Source: Pseudothermotoga hypogea DSM 11164 = NBRC 106472
Lineage (GTDB): Bacteria > Thermotogota > Thermotogae > Thermotogales > DSM-5069
Direction of reading: 5' to 3'
Length of the DNA stretch: 64,000 bases
NCBI RefSeq assembly: GCF_000816145.1
Contig: NZ_CP007141.1
Location: forward strand, 1,984,001 to 2,048,000
Shown: positions 8,887-19,331 of the stretch, piece after piece
How the letters are laid out: every line of letters starts with the position of its first letter
Position numbering within the stretch: the first letter of the stretch is position 1
Made by a program: the position numbers and the translations under genes
The notes under the pieces: generated by a model
What the model was told of the DNA's origin: nothing
Seen by the model: only the letters and a program-made list of their open reading frames with translations
Database searches by the model: none

Positions 8887-9882
8887 GTGAATTTCGTGGA
8901 CAAACTCGTGGAAAAGTTGATCGAACTGTGTTCTGTTCCAGGAGTGTCAGGGAGAGAAGAAAAGGTTCGACAACATTTGATCGAGAAGCTGGAGGTTCCC
9001 CACCGTGTGGACAATGTTGGAAACCTCATCGTGGAGCTCGGTGAAGGAGAAAAAACTGTTGCGCTCATGGCACACATGGACGAAATCGGTCTGATCGTTA
9101 CCGGCGTGAACAACGATGGAACGCTTAATTTCAGAAAAGTAGGAGGCTTCGACGACAGGATCCTCGCAGGTTCGCACATTCAGGTCGTGACTGAATCAGG
9201 AATATTGGAAGGTGTGATCGGCATCACACCACCACATCTTTCAAGCCAGCAAACAACTGAGAATCTGAGAATAGACATCGGTTGCAGGAGCAAAGATGAA
9301 GCCGAAGCGCTCGGTGTAAAGGTGCTGGACTACGCGGTCTTCAAAAAACACGCGAGCTTGCTGAACGGTGAATTCTTTGCGATGAGATCGCTCGACGATC
9401 GTTTCGGCTGTCTGGCGTTACTCGAGGTTTTGAACGGAGTGAAAGACAAGAAGCTCGACAAAAAAGTCTACTTCGTTTGGACGGTTCAAGAGGAGATAGG
9501 CCTTAAGGGCGCCAAAGCGTTCGTGTCGAACCACAGGATAGACGTGTGTTATGCGATCGATTCTTTCGCGTGTTGTTCAGTCCTCACCGGAGACGTCGCC
9601 GTGGGCAAAGGACCAATCTTGAGAATGCTGGACAACAGCGCCTTTGCGAACTACGATCTTATGAGACAGATCCTGAACCTGGCTGAAAAGCACAGTCTCC
9701 CAGTGCAGGTTGGCGTGACAGGCGGGGGCACTGATGGTTCTGTAGCTATGGAGTTCGGAGCGAAGATGGTGCCCATAACGCTTGCAGTCAGATACCTGCA
9801 CACTCCTGCAGAATGCATTTCGATAAAGGATCTGAAGAACCTGATAGAACTTCTGATTGTTCTCGTTACAGAAAACGTGTAG
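8887..9882 (+). CDS. M42 family aminopeptidase (glutamyl aminopeptidase / endoglucanase M-like)
   Basis: A 331-residue dinuclear zinc peptidase. Metal and catalytic motifs follow family order: LMAHMDEIGL, FAMRSLDDRFG, WTVQEEIGLKGAKAF and CYAIDSF, then GGGTDGS and RYLHTPAE near the C-terminus. M42 enzymes form large tetrahedral complexes that trim peptides in thermophiles. It starts at GTG 8887 after a weak site (TCCGGGG). A TACAAT box just upstream suggests its own promoter. The tauE gene follows after 12 bp. Confidence 0.9.
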   Translation: MNFVDKLVEKLIELCSVPGVSGREEKVRQHLIEKLEVPHRVDNVGNLIVELGEGEKTVALMAHMDEIGLIVTGVNNDGTLNFRKVGGFDDRILAGSHIQVVTESGILEGVIGITPPHLSSQQTTENLRIDIGCRSKDEAEALGVKVLDYAVFKKHASLLNGEFFAMRSLDDRFGCLALLEVLNGVKDKKLDKKVYFVWTVQEEIGLKGAKAFVSNHRIDVCYAIDSFACCSVLTGDVAVGKGPILRMLDNSAFANYDLMRQILNLAEKHSLPVQVGVTGGGTDGSVAMEFGAKMVPITLAVRYLHTPAECISIKDLKNLIELLIVLVTENV

Positions 9883-9894
9883 GAGGAATGCGCC

Positions 9895-10623
9895 TTGCTG
9901 TACTTTCTCGTCTTTTTGTCTGGAATCGCGTCGGGCTTTTTAAACGTTGTGGGCGGTGGTGGAAGTCTCATAACTCTGCCTCTGTTGACGTTGCTGGGTA
10001 TGGATCTGAGCATTGCAAACGGTACGAACAGGATCGCCATCCTGATGCAGAACATAACGGCGGTCCGAAGCTTTTACAAAGATAAAGTGTTACCCGTGAA
10101 ACTGTCTTTGCTGTGTGCCATTCCCGCAACGATAGGTTCGATCGCGGGGACTTACGTGGTGGTGAACATACCTCAGACTCTTCTGAAAAAGATCGTAGGT
10201 GTACTACTGCTCGTGATGGCCTTCTTCATTATTGCGAAGCCTTCCATGTGGTCCGGACAGAAGAAAGAACGGTTGAACGTTGCACTCATCGTTCTGGCCT
10301 TTTTTGGCATCGGCTTCTACGGTGGCTTCATTCAGGCAGGAGTTGGCTTTTTCTTCGTCTTTTTCACCGCCGTGTTGCTTGGACTCGACCTGGTGAAGAA
10401 CAACGCGCTGAAGGTTTTCATAGTTCTACTGTACACACCGTTTTCGTTGCTCATATTCCTTCTCAACGGGAAGGTGCAGCCGTTGGCAGGCGTTATCCTC
10501 GGTGCGGGCAGCATGATTGGGGCTCAACTCGGAGCGAAGTTCGCGGTGAAAAAGGGCGTTAACTGGCTCAGGTACATCTTGCTCGCAACGGTTGTTGCCA
10601 GCGGTGTGAGTTATCTGATTTGA
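9895..10623 (+). CDS. TauE/SafE (TSUP) family membrane exporter
   Basis: A 242-residue protein with about seven hydrophobic segments. The family N-terminal motif is present as VGGGGSLITLPLL, with NGTNRIAI following. A matching second-half repeat, GFYGGFIQAGVGF, is near residue 145. TSUP proteins move sulfite, sulfoacetate or other organic anions; the substrate here is unknown. The start is TTG after AGGAGG. It converges on the minus-strand MFS gene and overlaps it by 13 bp. Confidence 0.85.
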   Translation: MLYFLVFLSGIASGFLNVVGGGGSLITLPLLTLLGMDLSIANGTNRIAILMQNITAVRSFYKDKVLPVKLSLLCAIPATIGSIAGTYVVVNIPQTLLKKIVGVLLLVMAFFIIAKPSMWSGQKKERLNVALIVLAFFGIGFYGGFIQAGVGFFFVFFTAVLLGLDLVKNNALKVFIVLLYTPFSLLIFLLNGKVQPLAGVILGAGSMIGAQLGAKFAVKKGVNWLRYILLATVVASGVSYLI

Positions 10624-11849
10624 GAAAGACTCTCCAGATCGAGCTGTAACGATTTGACGATCCTTCTGGTGAGAAAGTAAGCGATCATCGCGAAGGCCAG
10701 GATCCCGTAGGTGTTTCTTATCCCGATCGCATTTGCTAACAGGCCGAAGAGGAAGGTACCAGCTGGTGAACCTCCGGTGTTGATGAGCGCATAGAGAGAC
10801 ATGGTCCTGCCACGCATGTTTGGAGGCGAAAGATATTGAGTCCTTGTATTTGCCGTGTTGAAGAAGATCGTCTGCGCGGCACCGTTCAGGAAAGACATAA
10901 CGTACGCCGCCGGTGGGTAGAGGAAGGAAACTAAGGTGCTCAGTCCGATCCACAGTATGAAGCGTTCTTCTTTGAACTTTATCACCGTGTCGATTTCGAG
11001 AGAGCCCGCGAGCATGGCACCAACGAGCGCTCCAAGTCCCATCGATCCCATGATCAACCCATAGCCTGTGAGTCCCGTCTTCACAGCACTCTTCGCGAAC
11101 GCCTGCATCAGCATGCTGTAAGGCATGCCGAAAACGGCGTAAATCGTCGAAGAAAGAAAGGTGACCAGCAAAACCTTGCTGGATGCCACGTAGCGTATGC
11201 CAGCCTTCAGATCTGCAAAGAAATCCCTTTGAACGTGCTGTTGCACAGGTTTCTGTACTCTTATGAACATCAGAGAGACGATCAATGGCAAGAACGTCAA
11301 GGCGTTCACCACGAAACCGAACCCCAAACCTTTGTATTCGACCACGAACCCTGCAATGGAAGGTCCTATCATCCTTGCTAAGTTGAATATCATGGCATGG
11401 AGGGCGAGTGCGTTCGAAAGCAATTTCTTTGGAACAATGGATCCAATGAAGCTGTTACGCGATGGCAGATAGAAGGCCTGGGAAATTCCCATCACGACGC
11501 TGAGCACAAGCAGCTGAACGGCGTTCAAAACGTTCCTGTAAACCAGATACGCCATGAGTGTCGCATTGAGTGCATCCGCGATCTGTGTGAAGAGCAGAAC
11601 GTTTTTAGGACCAAACCAGTCTATGATCACGCCACATGCAGGAGAAAGGATGACCGTGGGAAGTCCTTTGAGCAGGGCGATCAAACCAATAAACCCCGCT
11701 GCTTTGTTTTCAGCAAAAAGGTTGACAGCAACCCAGCCCCTGAGTGTGGTATCAATCCAGGTGCCGATCAAAGAGATACTCTGTGGTAACCAAAAAAGGA
11801 AATAGTTCCTGTTCTTCAGTGCACGAAAAGGATTAGAATATTTCGCCAT
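10611..11849 (-). CDS. Major facilitator superfamily transporter (drug-efflux-like)
   Basis: A 412-residue protein with about 12 transmembrane segments. It shows the early NYFLFWLPQSISLIGTW block found in MFS proteins of the enterobactin-exporter/tetracycline-like group, and a loop 2-3 region IDWFGPKNVLLF. The substrate is unknown. No Shine-Dalgarno sequence is evident before its ATG. It shares the gap 11850-12086 with ffh. Confidence 0.85.
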   Translation of the reverse strand: MAKYSNPFRALKNRNYFLFWLPQSISLIGTWIDTTLRGWVAVNLFAENKAAGFIGLIALLKGLPTVILSPACGVIIDWFGPKNVLLFTQIADALNATLMAYLVYRNVLNAVQLLVLSVVMGISQAFYLPSRNSFIGSIVPKKLLSNALALHAMIFNLARMIGPSIAGFVVEYKGLGFGFVVNALTFLPLIVSLMFIRVQKPVQQHVQRDFFADLKAGIRYVASSKVLLVTFLSSTIYAVFGMPYSMLMQAFAKSAVKTGLTGYGLIMGSMGLGALVGAMLAGSLEIDTVIKFKEERFILWIGLSTLVSFLYPPAAYVMSFLNGAAQTIFFNTANTRTQYLSPPNMRGRTMSLYALINTGGSPAGTFLFGLLANAIGIRNTYGILAFAMIAYFLTRRIVKSLQLDLESLSQIR

Positions 11850-11868
11850 GCGAACTATGTATACACCA

Positions 11869-11978
11869 ATCGTGTTAATTGATGCGGCACCACAGATTAA
11901 AGTTTTCTTGAAGCTCAGGGGTCAGATACTGTGACAATGAGGATGCGAAAGTGTGTGGATTAAGTTAATTCACACGAT
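11869..11978. promoter_or_regulatory. Inverted 12-nt motif pair in the MFS/ffh divergent gap
   Basis: ATCGTGTTAATT (11869-11880) is matched by AATTCACACGAT (11967-11978), an inverted copy with one mismatch, 86 bp away. The second copy continues into CACGATTATCGTG, itself a small palindrome (11973-11985). The arrangement suggests two sites for one dimeric regulator in the gap between the MFS gene and ffh. No regulator gene adjoins. Confidence 0.35.
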
Positions 11979-12086
11979 TATCGTGCGATGATTGTAACAT
12001 AGAAGCGTCACATTCGTTTCGAACTCTGCCCTTCACTTAATTGATTTGGACCTCGACATGACGTATCATGAAAAGAGGTGTTGTCC

Positions 12087-13388
12087 ATGTTCGAAAATCT
12101 TCAGGAGAAACTTTCGAAGATCTTCAAAACGATCACTGGGCAAGGAAGGCTGACGGAGAAGAACATCAACGAGGCCGTGAGGCAGGTCAAGCTGTCCCTG
12201 CTCGAGGCCGACGTCAACTACAAAGTGGTCAAGGATTTCGTCGAGAACGTTAAACAGAAGGCGTTGGGAGAAGAAGTTCTCAGAAGTTTTACACCAGATC
12301 AGCAGTTCATAAAGATCGTCAGAGACGAGCTGATCAACATAATGGGACGTGCCAACGCACCGCTTGAATTGAGGCACCATCCTTCCGTGATCATGCTGGT
12401 TGGCCTTCAGGGCAGCGGAAAAACGACAACGGCAGGCAAGCTCGCACTCCACTTGAGAAAACAGGGCAGAAGCCCCATGCTCGTTGCCGCCGACACGTAC
12501 AGGCCTGCAGCTATAGACCAGCTGGAAAAACTTGGTAAGAGCATCAACATCCCAGTGTTCTGCGGAGACAGGAAGAACGCGATTCAGATAGTCAAAGGTG
12601 CTCTGAAGGCTGCTCAGGACCTTCGCTGCAATGTTTTGGTGCTCGACACCGCCGGAAGGCTTCACATCGATGACGAGATGATGAAAGAGCTCGAAGATAT
12701 AAAGGCACTCACCAATCCGGACGAGATACTCATGGTCATCGACGCGATGGTTGGACAGGATGCGGTGAACTCGGCGCTGGAATTCGACAGAAGACTTTCT
12801 CTGACGGGTTTCATAGTGACCAAGCTGGATGGTGATGCCCGCGGTGGAGTGATCCTGTCGATAAGCTATGTTACGGGGAAACCCGTCAAGTTCATTGGTG
12901 TGGGAGAAAAACTTGACGCATTGGAACCGTTCTATCCTGACAGGATCGCCGGTAGGATCCTCGGCATGGGCGATGTGCTGAGTTTGATAGAGAAGGCTGA
13001 AAAAGAGCTCGACAAAGAAAAGATGGAAGCGACGGCAAAGAAATTGCTTCAGGCACAGTTTACGCTGGAAGACTTTCGCGAGCAGCTCAGAGAACTCAAA
13101 AAACTTGGACCACTAAGCTCGGTGTTCGAAATGTTGCCTGGTGCTCCAAAAATCGATGTGAACGCGAGCGAAAAAGAACTCAAGAAAATTGAAGCGATCA
13201 TCAACTCCATGACAGCCGAGGAGAGAAAAAACCCCAGGATTCTGAATGCCAGCAGAAAGTTGAGGATCGCAAAAGGTAGTGGTACAACGGTTCAAGATGT
13301 CAACAAGCTGCTGAAATCTTACGAGCAGATGAGGGAACTCATGCAGAGGTTCAAACATGGAAAGCTGAAACTGCCCTTCGGGCTTTGA
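12087..13388 (+). CDS. ffh: Signal recognition particle GTPase Ffh
   Basis: A 433-residue SRP54 protein that binds 4.5S RNA and signal peptides and brings ribosomes to the membrane. The NG domain shows GLQGSGKTTTAGKLA (G1), DTYRPAAIDQL, DTAGRLHID (G3), TKLDGDARGG (G4) and GVGEKLDALEPF. The C-terminal M domain includes the basic RILNASRKLRIAKGSG helix that binds RNA. The ATG at 12087 follows AAAAGAGGTG; GTG 12078 and TTG 12081 in the same frame overlap that site. It heads the operon ffh to lepB. Confidence 0.97.
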   Translation: MFENLQEKLSKIFKTITGQGRLTEKNINEAVRQVKLSLLEADVNYKVVKDFVENVKQKALGEEVLRSFTPDQQFIKIVRDELINIMGRANAPLELRHHPSVIMLVGLQGSGKTTTAGKLALHLRKQGRSPMLVAADTYRPAAIDQLEKLGKSINIPVFCGDRKNAIQIVKGALKAAQDLRCNVLVLDTAGRLHIDDEMMKELEDIKALTNPDEILMVIDAMVGQDAVNSALEFDRRLSLTGFIVTKLDGDARGGVILSISYVTGKPVKFIGVGEKLDALEPFYPDRIAGRILGMGDVLSLIEKAEKELDKEKMEATAKKLLQAQFTLEDFREQLRELKKLGPLSSVFEMLPGAPKIDVNASEKELKKIEAIINSMTAEERKNPRILNASRKLRIAKGSGTTVQDVNKLLKSYEQMRELMQRFKHGKLKLPFGL

Positions 13389-13400
13389 GGAGGTGTTCAC

Positions 13401-13697
13401 GTGGTAAGGATCAGACTCACAAGGTTAGGAAAGAGGCACATGCCTTTCTACAGGATCGTCGTGGTTGATTCAAGAAGGAGGCGTGACGGAGCGTACATCG
13501 AGTCGCTGGGTTATTACAATCCCTTGCGCAATCCGGCAGAGATAAAGGTCAACGTTGAGAGGGCAGTCGAATGGATCTTGAAGGGTGCGCAACCCAGCGA
13601 CACGGCGAGGGACATACTCAGTAAAGCCGGCGTGATGAAGAGGGTGCACGAAATCAAGTATGGTAAGAGAGAAACCACAGATGAAACAGGTGCTTGA
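13401..13697 (+). CDS. rpsP: 30S ribosomal protein S16
   Basis: A 98-residue protein with the family start [20 protein letters not shown] and the ESLGYYNP block. It starts with GTG after GAGGAGGTG, 12 bp after ffh. Its last codons overlap the start of khpA. Confidence 0.97.
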   Translation: MVRIRLTRLGKRHMPFYRIVVVDSRRRRDGAYIESLGYYNPLRNPAEIKVNVERAVEWILKGAQPSDTARDILSKAGVMKRVHEIKYGKRETTDETGA

Positions 13698-13905
13698 GCA
13701 CATCGTCAAGGGAATAGTCAAACATCCCGAGGACGTCGTTGTCGTCGAGTTCGACGAGGCTAACGGCAAGGTCCTCGAGATCGTTGTGAACGAAGAAGAC
13801 GTAGGTCAGGTCATAGGAAAAGACGGTAGAACCATCAAGTCACTGAAGGTCCTGCTATCGGCACTCTTCGATGTGGAAGATTTCACTTTGCGGGTGGTAA
13901 GGTGA
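13681..13905 (+). CDS. khpA: KH-domain RNA-binding protein KhpA
   Basis: A 74-residue single KH domain with the signature [16 protein letters not shown]. In Gram-positive bacteria KhpA binds RNA together with KhpB. The ATG at 13681 gives the family-typical N-terminus [19 protein letters not shown] and overlaps rpsP by 17 nt; an in-frame GTG at 13660 would add seven residues. It overlaps rimM by 4 nt. Confidence 0.92.
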   Translation: MKQVLEHIVKGIVKHPEDVVVVEFDEANGKVLEIVVNEEDVGQVIGKDGRTIKSLKVLLSALFDVEDFTLRVVR

Positions 13906-14404
13906 GCGAGTACATCGTGATCGGCAAGATCACGCGAACTCACGGTTTGTTTGGTAACGTCAAGGTTTTTCCGATGACCAACGTGAAGGAGGTTTTCTCC
14001 AACCTCAAACAGGTTTTCATACAGGACGAGGCCCGCAATGGAATTTACAGAGTCACAGTTCAGAAAATGAAAAAAGTTGGTAAAGAGTACTTGGTGAAGA
14101 TCGAAGGTATAGACAGTTTGGAAAAAGCCAAGAAGATCGTGGGATTGCAACTGGCGATAAGACTCGAGGATTTGCCAAAACTCAAAACCGGTGAATATTA
14201 CTTCTATCAGCTGTTGAACGTCGAAGTATATGACGAGCAAGGCAAAAGATTGGGCAAAGTGGTCGACATCATAGAGACCGGTTCGAACGATGTCGCGGTA
14301 GTGAAAGGCGACAGTGGTGAGATTCTAATACCCATGATTAAGGAATGCGTCGTAGAATTCGAGCCACAGAAGAAGCTCGTGGTCAGGCTTCTGGAGTGGA
14401 TGTG

Positions 14405-14405
<1 letters not shown>
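13902..14405 (+). CDS. rimM: 16S rRNA processing protein RimM
   Basis: A 167-residue maturation factor for the 30S head domain that binds S19. The N-terminal domain has IGKITRTHGLFGNVKVFP. A linker with TGEYYFYQLLNVEVYDEQG leads to the PRC-barrel C-domain ending in VVEFEPQKKLVVRLLEWM. It starts with GTG in a 4-nt overlap with khpA and shares one base with trmD. Confidence 0.95.
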
Positions 14406-15701
<1,296 letters not shown>

Positions 15702-15704
15702 ACC

Positions 15705-16055
15705 GTGAGCATGGATAACGTTGTGAGACTGATCGAGAAGGATCAGTACAGACAGCTTCCCGAGTTCAGACCGGGTGATACCGTCAGGGTTCACGTCAAG
15801 GTCGTGGAAGGAGGAAAAGAACGAATTCAGATCTTCGAAGGTATCGTCATCAAGATCAGAGGATCTGGCCTCAGCAAAACGTTCACAGTACGCAAGATTG
15901 CAAGTGGAGGTATAGGTGTTGAGAGGACCTTCCCCTATCACTCGCCAGTCGTTGAGAAACTGGAGGTCGTCAGGAAAGCACAGACGAGAAGAGCCAAGCT
16001 GTATTATTTGCGCGATGTGAAGGGAAAGATCAAGCTGAAAGAAAAAAGAGAGTGA
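15705..16055 (+). CDS. rplS: 50S ribosomal protein L19
   Basis: A 116-residue L19. The motifs [26 protein letters not shown] and [19 protein letters not shown] are typical. The GTG at 15705 lies 7 nt after GGAGAGGAGGT; an ATG two codons later is possible. It overlaps lepB by 4 nt. Confidence 0.97.
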   Translation: MSMDNVVRLIEKDQYRQLPEFRPGDTVRVHVKVVEGGKERIQIFEGIVIKIRGSGLSKTFTVRKIASGGIGVERTFPYHSPVVEKLEVVRKAQTRRAKLYYLRDVKGKIKLKEKRE

Positions 16056-16963
16056 CGTTCGTGGTAAAGAAAGTCGTGAGAAATGAAGAAAGGTCGAAGT
16101 CGATATCGATCGACAAGGAGAAACTGAAGAAGCATACATTGGATTGGTTGAAATCTTTGGCCTACGCGATCGTCGCCGCAACGATCATCAGACTGTACGT
16201 CTTCGAGACCATGCTGGTACCAACCGGATCGATGATACCCACAATAAACGTGGGTGACAGGTTGTTCATAGAAAAGGTAACCTACACGGTTAGAGAGCCA
16301 CAAAGAGGTGACATAGTTGTTTTCTGGGCCCCGTTCATAGACGAGCGTGCCTTGACTATGTTGAGACCCTTCGACAAGTTCATGGATCTGTTCGCACCAA
16401 GTAAGTTCAGAGGAAGGGTGAAATATGTCAAGCGCCTCGTTGGCGAGGAAGGGGATGTTTTGCAGATCAAGCTTTCGGAGGACGGCGAATACCATCTGTA
16501 CGTCAACGGAAAATTGGACGAGCAGTTGAAGAACATCGTTTACGCGCCGGAAGGTATCTTCAAGTATCCAGAGCTTCTCAACTGGTTCGTCGAAGCGAGC
16601 CAGTTGAGAAACAACCAAACGGCATACAGGCAGTATTTGCAACGGCTCGCGCAGAAAGATATCGAAGCTGCAAATTTGGTGTTCTCCGTCGTTGGAGGCA
16701 TGTATCCCGTGCCGCTGGGCGTTCCTTTCGATCGCACGTTCTCGGACATCTACAAAGACATCGACTTGAGCAAGTACATCAGAAGAACACCTGAGGGTGT
16801 TGAGGTCGAAGTTCCAAAGGGATTCTACTTCTTCATGGGTGATAACACGAACGACAGCTTCGACAGCCGTTACTTCGGTTTTGTACCTAAGGACCACATT
16901 ATTGGAAAGCCCATACTGCGCATATGGCCATTGCAAAATTTTGGTCCAGTACAAGGGAGCTGA
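16052..16963 (+). CDS. lepB: Signal peptidase I
   Basis: A 303-residue membrane serine protease that removes signal peptides on the outer face of the cytoplasmic membrane. One TM segment lies near residues 35-55. The catalytic Ser is Ser60 in [10 protein letters not shown] and the general base Lys is Lys127 in [11 protein letters not shown]. The C-terminal [19 protein letters not shown] block is present. An insert of about 100 residues (roughly 140-245) lies between the Lys motif and that block, longer than in E. coli-like minimal forms. It is last in the ffh operon. Confidence 0.93.
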   Translation: MTFVVKKVVRNEERSKSISIDKEKLKKHTLDWLKSLAYAIVAATIIRLYVFETMLVPTGSMIPTINVGDRLFIEKVTYTVREPQRGDIVVFWAPFIDERALTMLRPFDKFMDLFAPSKFRGRVKYVKRLVGEEGDVLQIKLSEDGEYHLYVNGKLDEQLKNIVYAPEGIFKYPELLNWFVEASQLRNNQTAYRQYLQRLAQKDIEAANLVFSVVGGMYPVPLGVPFDRTFSDIYKDIDLSKYIRRTPEGVEVEVPKGFYFFMGDNTNDSFDSRYFGFVPKDHIIGKPILRIWPLQNFGPVQGS

Positions 16964-16980
16964 ACGCTCCCTTTTATTTT
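16954..16980 (+). terminator. Intrinsic terminator after lepB
   Basis: GGGAGC and GCTCCC pair around a short loop that includes the lepB stop codon, followed by TTTTATTTTG. It ends the ffh-lepB operon just before upp. Confidence 0.75.
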
Positions 16981-16987
16981 GCTTTGA

Positions 16988-17626
<639 letters not shown>

Positions 17627-17867
17627 CTGAATTCGAAGCGACGGTCATTCGTTTGTAACTGTATCGCAACTATTTTGAAAACACTGTTGTGTCACAATTT
17701 GCCAGTGTAGAGATAAAATTTTTTTGAACACCAGCGAAAGACAGTAACGGCTTTAATTATCGCTCGGCCTTAATTTTCCTACTAAAGCAACTTTCTGCCT
17801 ATTCTGAATCAATAACGTGGTAGTGGCTCTCCGAAAAAAATATTTCCAAAAGTGGGGAGGTGTGCAC

Positions 17868-18827
17868 ATGAGGTCAAAAGTTTTGCTTGCTTTACTCTTG
17901 ATAGGTATTCTTGCGTTTTCGCAGGTGAACTTTCCAACGAGACCCGTAACGATCATCGTTCCCTGGTCTGCTGGTGGAGCTACGGACATGTTGTTCAGAG
18001 CCGTTGCGTCTGTGTTTCCAAAGTACGCTAATGGCCAGCCACTCGTGATCAATAACATTCCAGGGGCCGGTGCGGTGACAGGCACGATGGAGTTTCTCAA
18101 GGCTGAACCCGACGGTTACACATTACTGTCTTTGGCCACACCGATCATCACGAAAATTCACTGGAGCAACGTGAAGTTTACCGTGGATGACTTCATTCCA
18201 GTGATCAACATCGTGAACGACCCAAGCTATATACTCGTTAACGTGAACTCGCCGTACAAGACCTTGGAGGACCTTCTGAAGGCTGCACGAGCGAACCCAG
18301 AAACCATCACGATGGGTAACGGAGGTGCAGGTGGTGGCAACCACCTGGTGGCGCTCGCGTTCGAGGACTTCGTGGGTGTGAAGTTCATCCACGTGCCTTA
18401 CAACGGCGGTGCACCGGCGATCGCGGATTTGGTTGCGGGTCACATCGATGCGGTGATGGCCGCCGCACCCGAGGGTGTGGCACAGGTTCAGGGAGGTCAA
18501 CTGAGATGCCTGGCAGTTCTTGGTACACAGAGGCTCATCGTGTTTCCGGACGTGCCAACAGCTAAGGAACAGGGTTACGACTTCACGCTGGGCATGTGGC
18601 GAGGCGTAGCAGTCCGGAGAGGAACACCTCCAGAGATCGTTCAGGCACTCCACGACATCTTTTACAAGTGCATCAACGATCCAGACTTCCTGGCAAAAGC
18701 TAAGGAAATGGGAAGCGTGATCCACTACATGGACACGGTGACGTACGCCAAGTTCGTGCGCGAGCAGAACGCGTTCTGGGAGAATTTGATGAAGATCAAG
18801 AAGGTCGGAGAAAAGTACGGGAAATGA
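17868..18827 (+). CDS. tctC: Tripartite tricarboxylate transporter, TctC-type binding protein
   Basis: A 319-residue secreted solute-binding protein. A signal peptide covers residues 1-19 (LLALLLIGILAFS). The family motifs PTRPVTIIVPWSAGGATD and VNNIPGAG-like INNIPGAGAVTGT follow. TctC proteins bind carboxylates in the periplasm and deliver them to TctAB. The ATG at 17868 follows GGGGAGGTG. The TctB and TctA genes come next, separated from this gene by a very stable hairpin. Confidence 0.92.
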   Translation: MRSKVLLALLLIGILAFSQVNFPTRPVTIIVPWSAGGATDMLFRAVASVFPKYANGQPLVINNIPGAGAVTGTMEFLKAEPDGYTLLSLATPIITKIHWSNVKFTVDDFIPVINIVNDPSYILVNVNSPYKTLEDLLKAARANPETITMGNGGAGGGNHLVALAFEDFVGVKFIHVPYNGGAPAIADLVAGHIDAVMAAAPEGVAQVQGGQLRCLAVLGTQRLIVFPDVPTAKEQGYDFTLGMWRGVAVRRGTPPEIVQALHDIFYKCINDPDFLAKAKEMGSVIHYMDTVTYAKFVREQNAFWENLMKIKKVGEKYGK

Positions 18828-18832
18828 GGCAT

Positions 18833-18854
18833 TCCCCGCCCTTCGGGGCGGGGA
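18833..18854 (+). promoter_or_regulatory. Stable UUCG-capped hairpin between tctC and tctB
   Basis: TCCCCGCCC (18833-18841) pairs perfectly with GGGCGGGGA (18846-18854) around a TTCG tetraloop closed by C-G, a very stable RNA hairpin. No T-tract follows, so it is not a standard terminator. It most likely protects the 3' end of the tctC message, giving more binding protein than membrane protein. Confidence 0.7.
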
Positions 18855-18868
18855 TTTCGGTGATTAGT

Positions 18869-19318
18869 ATGTCGAGAAAAGGCGATCTGTTGTCGGGTTT
18901 GATCGTGTCTATCACAGGTTTGCTATTCCTTTTGAGCACGATCGGAATCAAAAGACCAAGAATTGGACTCGGTTCGGCAGGTTTTCCACGCTTGGTCACG
19001 GTGTGTCTGATCGTGTGTGGCGTCATCCTTGCACTGCGCGCCTTGCTGTCGAAGAGGGTGGTCGTTAAACCTTCGCGCATTGATACCAGATTCGTGTTGA
19101 ACCTCGTTGGTCTCGTTGCTTCGTTCGTTCTCTATCTCTACCTTTTGAAAAAACTTGGCTTTCTCATCACAACTGCACCTCTTCTATTCTTCGCGATGTA
19201 CGTGTTCGGTTACAGGAAACATTTCATGAACGTCGTCCTGAGTGTGATCACATCCCTCCTGATCTATTACGTCTTCACCGTCGTCTTCAAAGTGCCTCTG
19301 CCAAGGTTTTCGTTGTGA
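18869..19318 (+). CDS. tctB: Tripartite tricarboxylate transporter, TctB-type small membrane subunit
   Basis: A 149-residue protein with four hydrophobic segments (about 8-28, 37-57, 75-95 and 100-145), the usual TctB layout. TctB sequences are poorly conserved, so the call rests on size, topology and position between tctC and tctA. The ATG at 18869 is preferred; upstream in-frame codons from 18824 would lie inside the hairpin. Confidence 0.8.
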   Translation: MSRKGDLLSGLIVSITGLLFLLSTIGIKRPRIGLGSAGFPRLVTVCLIVCGVILALRALLSKRVVVKPSRIDTRFVLNLVGLVASFVLYLYLLKKLGFLITTAPLLFFAMYVFGYRKHFMNVVLSVITSLLIYYVFTVVFKVPLPRFSL

Positions 19319-19331
19319 GGTGTGAGTTCGA

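Noticed and set aside
12041-12069. TTGATT-17 bp-TATCAT as the ffh promoter
   Set aside because: The implied start would fall inside the ribosome binding site of ffh, so it is unlikely to be the main promoter.
17687-17697. TTGTGTCACAA palindrome upstream of the tct operon as a regulator site
   Set aside because: Only 11 bp, a single copy, with no matching promoter spacing and no adjacent regulator gene. Too weak to list as a feature.
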